In this document: one piece after another, positions 12,230-15,107 of the stretch
Layout: every line of letters begins with the position of its first letter
Position numbering within the stretch: position 1 is the stretch's first letter
Source: JBDTGE01 sp050742975
GTDB lineage: Bacteria > Actinomycetota > Actinomycetes > Mycobacteriales > Jatrophihabitantaceae
Assembly: GCA_050742975.1 (NCBI GenBank)
Contig: JBOGDQ010000023.1
Span: forward strand, 1 to 15,107
Direction: 5' to 3'
Length of the DNA stretch: 15,107 nt
The notes under the pieces: model-generated
Database searches by the model: none
What the model saw: the letters and a program-made list of their open reading frames with translations, nothing else
Told to the model about the DNA's origin: nothing
Position numbers and translations under genes: made by a program

Positions 12230-12582
12230 CTGGAAACTCCCATCCTCGGTCGCACGCTTCGCGCACTCATTTGGTCACGGAACCGTAACGGCCAGATCCG
12301 GGCCCGGCCAAACGCCGCCTCGCCGATTCGGGAGTTATGTCCGGCTCGGAGCGCCGCTGCTATCGCCATAACGAGAACGCGTTCCAACGGCCGTTCGGAC
12401 CTGCCGAGGGGCCCGGCCTGCACGACGGACTCCCTTGCGGCGCCCGGAATTCAGGCGTTCCGGCAGTGCGCATCGATCAAGGGCAGGCGCTGGCCCAGTG
12501 GCACGGATGCCGCGACCGGAACGAATGTGCCTGCTTTTGCAAGCGTCAGTGTGAACGCCACCACGCCGGGGTGAAAAACAGA
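12230..12582. other. 353-bp gene-free leader between tatD and rpfB
   Basis: This stretch holds the rpfB ribosome site, the MtrA-like box (12274-12292) and a 12-bp fragment of the tatD palindrome arm (12324-12335). It also has the palindrome AACGGCCGTT near 12387 and a 6-bp hairpin CCGGAA/TTCCGG (12444-12449/12458-12463). It is less GC-rich than the flanking genes. The short reading frames across it have no recognisable domains. No c-di-AMP (ydaO) riboswitch core is visible. A run of five A on the plus strand (12573-12577) gives U5 in tatD mRNA just after its stop, but the preceding stem is weak. Confidence 0.6.
12274..12292. promoter_or_regulatory. MtrA-box-like direct repeat upstream of rpfB
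   Basis: GTCACGGA-ACC-GTAACGGC differs from the box of the downstream paralogue at only two of 19 positions. It also begins 45 bp upstream of its start codon (ATG at 12229). The 8-3-8 layout fits the MtrA direct-repeat motif. Sequence between box and gene is otherwise diverged, so conservation of this block suggests function. The regulator itself is inferred. Confidence 0.6.
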
Positions 12583-13458
12583 TCAAAGCGGACGGTCCGA
12601 CGGTCCGGGCGGTAGCCCGAACATCCGGGCTCCGGTCGCGGTGACGGCGCGGCACAGCGCGTCGACGTCGTGCCTGCCGGCCGCGGCGAGCGCGTGCACC
12701 GTCAGCGGCAGCAGGCGCGGCGCATTGGGGCGGCCGCGGAACGGGTGCGGTGTCAGGAACGGGGCATCGGTCTCGACGAGCAGCTGCTCGATCGGGACGG
12801 CGGCGGCGGCTTCGCGCAAGGCCGGCGCGTTCTTGAACGTGATCACGCCGGGGAAGGACAGGACGTAGCCGGCGGCCGCGCACTCACGGGCCATCGCGGC
12901 GTCGCCGGAGAACGCGTGGAAGACCACCTGTTCCGGGGCACCCTCCTCGCGCAGGATTCGCAGCACGTCCGCGTGCGCGTCGCGGTCGTGGATCATCAGC
13001 GCCTTGCCGACGCGCTTGGCCAGCTCGATGTGGCGACGAAAGTGCGCCTGCTGATCGGCCGGCTCGGTGCGGTCCCAGTAGTAGTCCAGCCCCGTCTCCC
13101 CCACCGCGAGGACGCGCGGGTCGCCGGCGAGCTGCTCCAGCTCGCCGTAGTCGTCGTCGGTCATACCGGTGACCTCGGTGGGATGGACCGCGACCGCGGC
13201 GTAGACGTCCGGGTGGTGGTTCGCGGCACGGACGCACCAGCGCGAGGACTCGACGGTGTCACCGACCGTGATCGCGCGGACCACGCCGACCTGACGCGCC
13301 TCGCGCATCGCGTTGGCCACGAACGCGTCCCCCGGCACCAGCCCGGCCCGCTCCGCCATCGCGTCCAGGTGCGTATGCGCGTCGAAAATGGGAGTGCTCA
13401 GCCGCGATTCGGGAGTCTCCCGTCCACCTGTCGGACGGGAGACTCCCGAATCGGTCAT
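12583..13458 (-). CDS. tatD: TatD-family metal-dependent hydrolase/DNase
   Basis: TatD proteins are TIM-barrel amidohydrolase-type enzymes with Mg-dependent 3'-5' exonuclease or deoxyribonuclease activity. The protein has 291 aa. Metal ligands are H28/H30 (FDAHTHLD), E121 (VGETGLDYYWD), H157 (LMIHDRD), H181 (VVFHAFSG) and D231 (LLVETDAPFLTPHP). RGRPNAP follows, as in the family. The ATG at 13458 overlaps the metG stop as ATGA and is the only standard start before the HxH. Residues 2-18 (TDSGVSRPTGGRETPES) are encoded entirely by a long perfect palindrome. They lie outside the barrel, so the family core begins near residue 22. If the hairpin blocks initiation, only a CTG at the LSTPIF segment would remain. 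metG-tatD adjacency is widely conserved. Confidence 0.95.
   Translation of the reverse strand: MTDSGVSRPTGGRETPESRLSTPIFDAHTHLDAMAERAGLVPGDAFVANAMREARQVGVVRAITVGDTVESSRWCVRAANHHPDVYAAVAVHPTEVTGMTDDDYGELEQLAGDPRVLAVGETGLDYYWDRTEPADQQAHFRRHIELAKRVGKALMIHDRDAHADVLRILREEGAPEQVVFHAFSGDAAMARECAAAGYVLSFPGVITFKNAPALREAAAAVPIEQLLVETDAPFLTPHPFRGRPNAPRLLPLTVHALAAAGRHDVDALCRAVTATGARMFGLPPGPSDRPL
13405..13453. repeat. Perfect palindrome with 21-bp arms at the metG/tatD junction
   Basis: Arms 13405-13425 and 13433-13453 are exact reverse complements, separated by the 7-nt loop ACCTGTC. Each arm carries a smaller near-palindrome (GGGAGTCTCCC, or GGGAGACTCCC). The element starts 2 nt after the metG stop and lies wholly inside the tatD reading frame. 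Because it is a palindrome, the opposite strand also reads DSGVSRP..GRETPES in one frame. It has the look of an inserted REP-like or palindromic element, or of a strong attenuator hairpin. Confidence 0.9.
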
Positions 13459-15107
13459 GGTTCGAGCCGGGCGAGCTCGTCGTCTACGACCGACGGGTCG
13501 AGCTTGGTGAAGATCGGCGTCGGCGGCGCGAGCGGGTGGCCGACGGCGATCGGCGTCGACTCCCAGCGCGCGCCGGTGTCGTAGTCGCCGGTCAGCACCG
13601 AGTAGCCCGGCGAACCCGGCGCCGTCGGCTCGTCGACCTCGACCAGGTCCGGCATCCGGGCCCAGTCGCCGTCACCGCCCAACAGCGTGTGCACCTTCGC
13701 CGAGGACGACGGCAGGAACGGGGTCAGCAGCGTCTTCGCGTCGGACACCACCTGCAGCGCCACGTGCAGCACCGACGCCATCCGGTCGGGGTCACTGTTC
13801 TTCAGCTTCCACGGCTCCATGTCGGACAGGTACTTGTTCGCCGCTCCGACCACGCCCATCGCCTCGTTGATCGCCGCCTTCTGCCGCGAGCGGGACAGCA
13901 GCTCACCCACGGATCCGAACGCGGCCTTGGACGAGGCCAGCAGCGCGCGGTCGGCGCCGGTCAGCGCACCGGCCGCGGGGATCGCGCCGAGGTTCTTCGC
14001 GGTCATCGAGACGGTCCGGTTCACCAGGTTGCCCCAGGTGCCGACCAGTTCCTCGTTGTTGCGGCGCACGAACTCCGACCAGGTGAAGTCGGTGTCCTGG
14101 TTCTCCGGCCCGGCGACCGCGAGGTAGTAGCGCAGCGCGTCCGCGTCGTAGCGCGAGAGCATGTCCCCGACGTAGATGACCACGTTGCGCGAGGAGGAGA
14201 ACTTCTTGCCCTCCATCGTCAGGAACTCGCTGGAGACGACCTCGTACGGAAGCTGGAGCGCGCCGAGCGAGCCGGGCTCGCCGCCCCTCGCGCCGATGCC
14301 CGAGTAGCCCATCAGCATCGCCGGCCAGATCTCGGCGTGGAAGACGATGTTGTCCTTGCCCATGAAGTAGTAGTGGCGGGCGCTCTCGTCCTGCCACCAC
14401 GCACGCCACGCGTCCGGGTCGCCGGAACGGGCCGCCCACTCGATCGACGCGGACAGGTACCCGACAACGGCGTCGAACCAGACGTAGATCGACTTGTCCG
14501 GGCGCTCGCGCCAGCCGTCCAGCGGCACCGGGATGCCCCATTCGAGATCGCGCGTGTACGAGCGCGGCTTGAGGTCATCGAGCAGGTTGAGGCTGAACTT
14601 CTGGACGTTCGGCCGCCAGTGCGTCTGCTTCTTCAGCCACTCGGCCAACACCTCGGCGAACGCGGGCAGGTCGAGCATCATCTGCTCCACCTCGGCGAAC
14701 CTGGGCGTCTCGCCGTTGATCTTGGACACCGGATTGATCAGGTCGATCGGGTCGAGCTGGTTGCCGCAGTTGTCGCACTGGTCGCCCCGCGCGCTCGGGA
14801 AGCCGCAGATCGGGCAGGTGCCCTCGATGTACCGGTCGGGCAAGGTGCGGCCGGTGGACGGGCTGATCGCGCCGAGCTGGGTGTGCGCGAAGACGTACCC
14901 GTTCTTGAGCAGACCCAGGAAGATCTCCTGCGTGATCGCGTAGTGGTTCTTCGTGCTCGTGCGGGTGAACAGGTCGTAGGACAGGCCCAGGTTCTGCAGG
15001 TCCTTCGCGATCACGAGAGCGTTGCGGTCGGCGAGCTCGCGGGGGCTGACGCCCTCGTTGTCGGCCTGCACCTGGATGGGTGTGCCGTGCTCGTCGGTGC
15101 CGCTGAC
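13455..15107 (-). CDS. metG: Methionyl-tRNA synthetase, N-terminus off window
   Basis: MetG charges initiator and elongator tRNA-Met. The visible 550 residues begin VSGTDEHGTPIQVQAD, the segment following the HIGH motif, which is off the right edge. A zinc knuckle is seen as CPICG...CDNCG (about residues 102-120). The catalytic core continues with WGIPVPLDGW, IYVWFDAVVGYLSAS and FMGKDNIVFHAEIWPAML. The KMSKS loop is the variant KFSSS in TMEGKKFSSSRNVVIYV, usual for Streptomyces-type enzymes. The anticodon-binding helical domain follows (TWGNLVNRTVSM, MEPWKLKN). No C-terminal tRNA-binding (Trbp111-like) extension is present; it ends LDPSVVDDELARLEP. The stop overlaps the tatD ATG, and a long palindrome starts 2 nt beyond it. 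The gene appears intact where visible. Confidence 0.97.
   Translation of the reverse strand, partial: VSGTDEHGTPIQVQADNEGVSPRELADRNALVIAKDLQNLGLSYDLFTRTSTKNHYAITQEIFLGLLKNGYVFAHTQLGAISPSTGRTLPDRYIEGTCPICGFPSARGDQCDNCGNQLDPIDLINPVSKINGETPRFAEVEQMMLDLPAFAEVLAEWLKKQTHWRPNVQKFSLNLLDDLKPRSYTRDLEWGIPVPLDGWRERPDKSIYVWFDAVVGYLSASIEWAARSGDPDAWRAWWQDESARHYYFMGKDNIVFHAEIWPAMLMGYSGIGARGGEPGSLGALQLPYEVVSSEFLTMEGKKFSSSRNVVIYVGDMLSRYDADALRYYLAVAGPENQDTDFTWSEFVRRNNEELVGTWGNLVNRTVSMTAKNLGAIPAAGALTGADRALLASSKAAFGSVGELLSRSRQKAAINEAMGVVGAANKYLSDMEPWKLKNSDPDRMASVLHVALQVVSDAKTLLTPFLPSSSAKVHTLLGGDGDWARMPDLVEVDEPTAPGSPGYSVLTGDYDTGARWESTPIAVGHPLAPPTPIFTKLDPSVVDDELARLEP

Noticed and set aside
12064..12423. Minus-strand 119-codon frame starting with GTG, with an AAGGGAG-like site, upstream of rpfB
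   Set aside because: It runs over the MtrA-like box and about 166 nt into the rpfB coding region in another frame, has no recognisable domain and ends inside a conserved gene. The purine run may be coincidental.
12230..12582. Possible c-di-AMP (ydaO) riboswitch in the rpfB leader
   Set aside because: Such riboswitches precede some actinobacterial rpf genes, but I could not find the conserved core blocks of that riboswitch on the minus strand.
12337..12615. Plus-strand 92-codon frame in the rpfB leader
   Set aside because: It has no ribosome site or recognisable domain, and its end is antisense to tatD.
13313..13510. Plus-strand 65-codon frame that also encodes DSGVSRP..GRETPES
   Set aside because: The match to TatD residues arises because the palindrome reads the same on both strands. 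The frame is antisense to tatD and metG and has no other support.

Overview
The window is high-GC DNA (roughly 70%) from an actinomycete. The lineage call rests on four things: Streptomyces/Mycobacterium-like housekeeping proteins, the linked block metG-tatD-rpf-ksgA, the linked block tRNA-Gln-glmU-prs, and two Rpf-type cell-wall proteins with DUF348/G5 architecture. Genus cannot be fixed from this sequence alone.

Left third (1-4110): a catabolic operon on the minus strand. In transcription order it encodes 2-aminomuconate semialdehyde dehydrogenase, a RidA-family 2-aminomuconate deaminase, 3-hydroxyanthranilate 3,4-dioxygenase and ACMS decarboxylase (cut by the left edge). A divergent LysR-type regulator faces it. 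This is the gene set of the 3-hydroxyanthranilate meta-cleavage route (the nba genes of 2-nitrobenzoate/tryptophan degraders). Chemical order is dioxygenase, decarboxylase, dehydrogenase, deaminase, giving 4-oxalocrotonate. The last genes are packed with ATGA or 8-nt junctions. The dehydrogenase-deaminase junction is a 61-bp gap filled by a hairpin that would bury the deaminase ribosome binding site.

Middle (4111-8885): a convergent spacer with a 72-bp tandem repeat, then a membrane acyl desaturase (minus) with a palindromic operator-like promoter. On the plus strand follow tRNA-Gln(UUG), glmU and prs (TGATG overlap) and a GNAT acetyltransferase. A second convergent spacer contains nested inverted repeats.

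Right part (8886-15107): a minus-strand run read as metG (cut by the right edge), tatD, a true Rpf (DUF348-G5-Rpf), a paralogue whose Rpf domain is replaced by a lysozyme/SLT-like domain, and ksgA. The paralogues have nearly identical N-termini. Each carries the same MtrA-box-like repeat at exactly the same distance from its start codon.

Most unusual items: a perfect 21-bp-arm palindrome straddling the metG/tatD junction and translated into the TatD N-terminus, with a 12-bp fragment of its arm about 1.1 kb away; the rpf paralogue pair with matching regulatory boxes; the RBS-occluding hairpin in the catabolic operon; and a probable CTG start for ksgA. No integrase, transposase, CRISPR array or phage gene is visible. 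Apart from the repeats noted, the window looks like stable chromosome.
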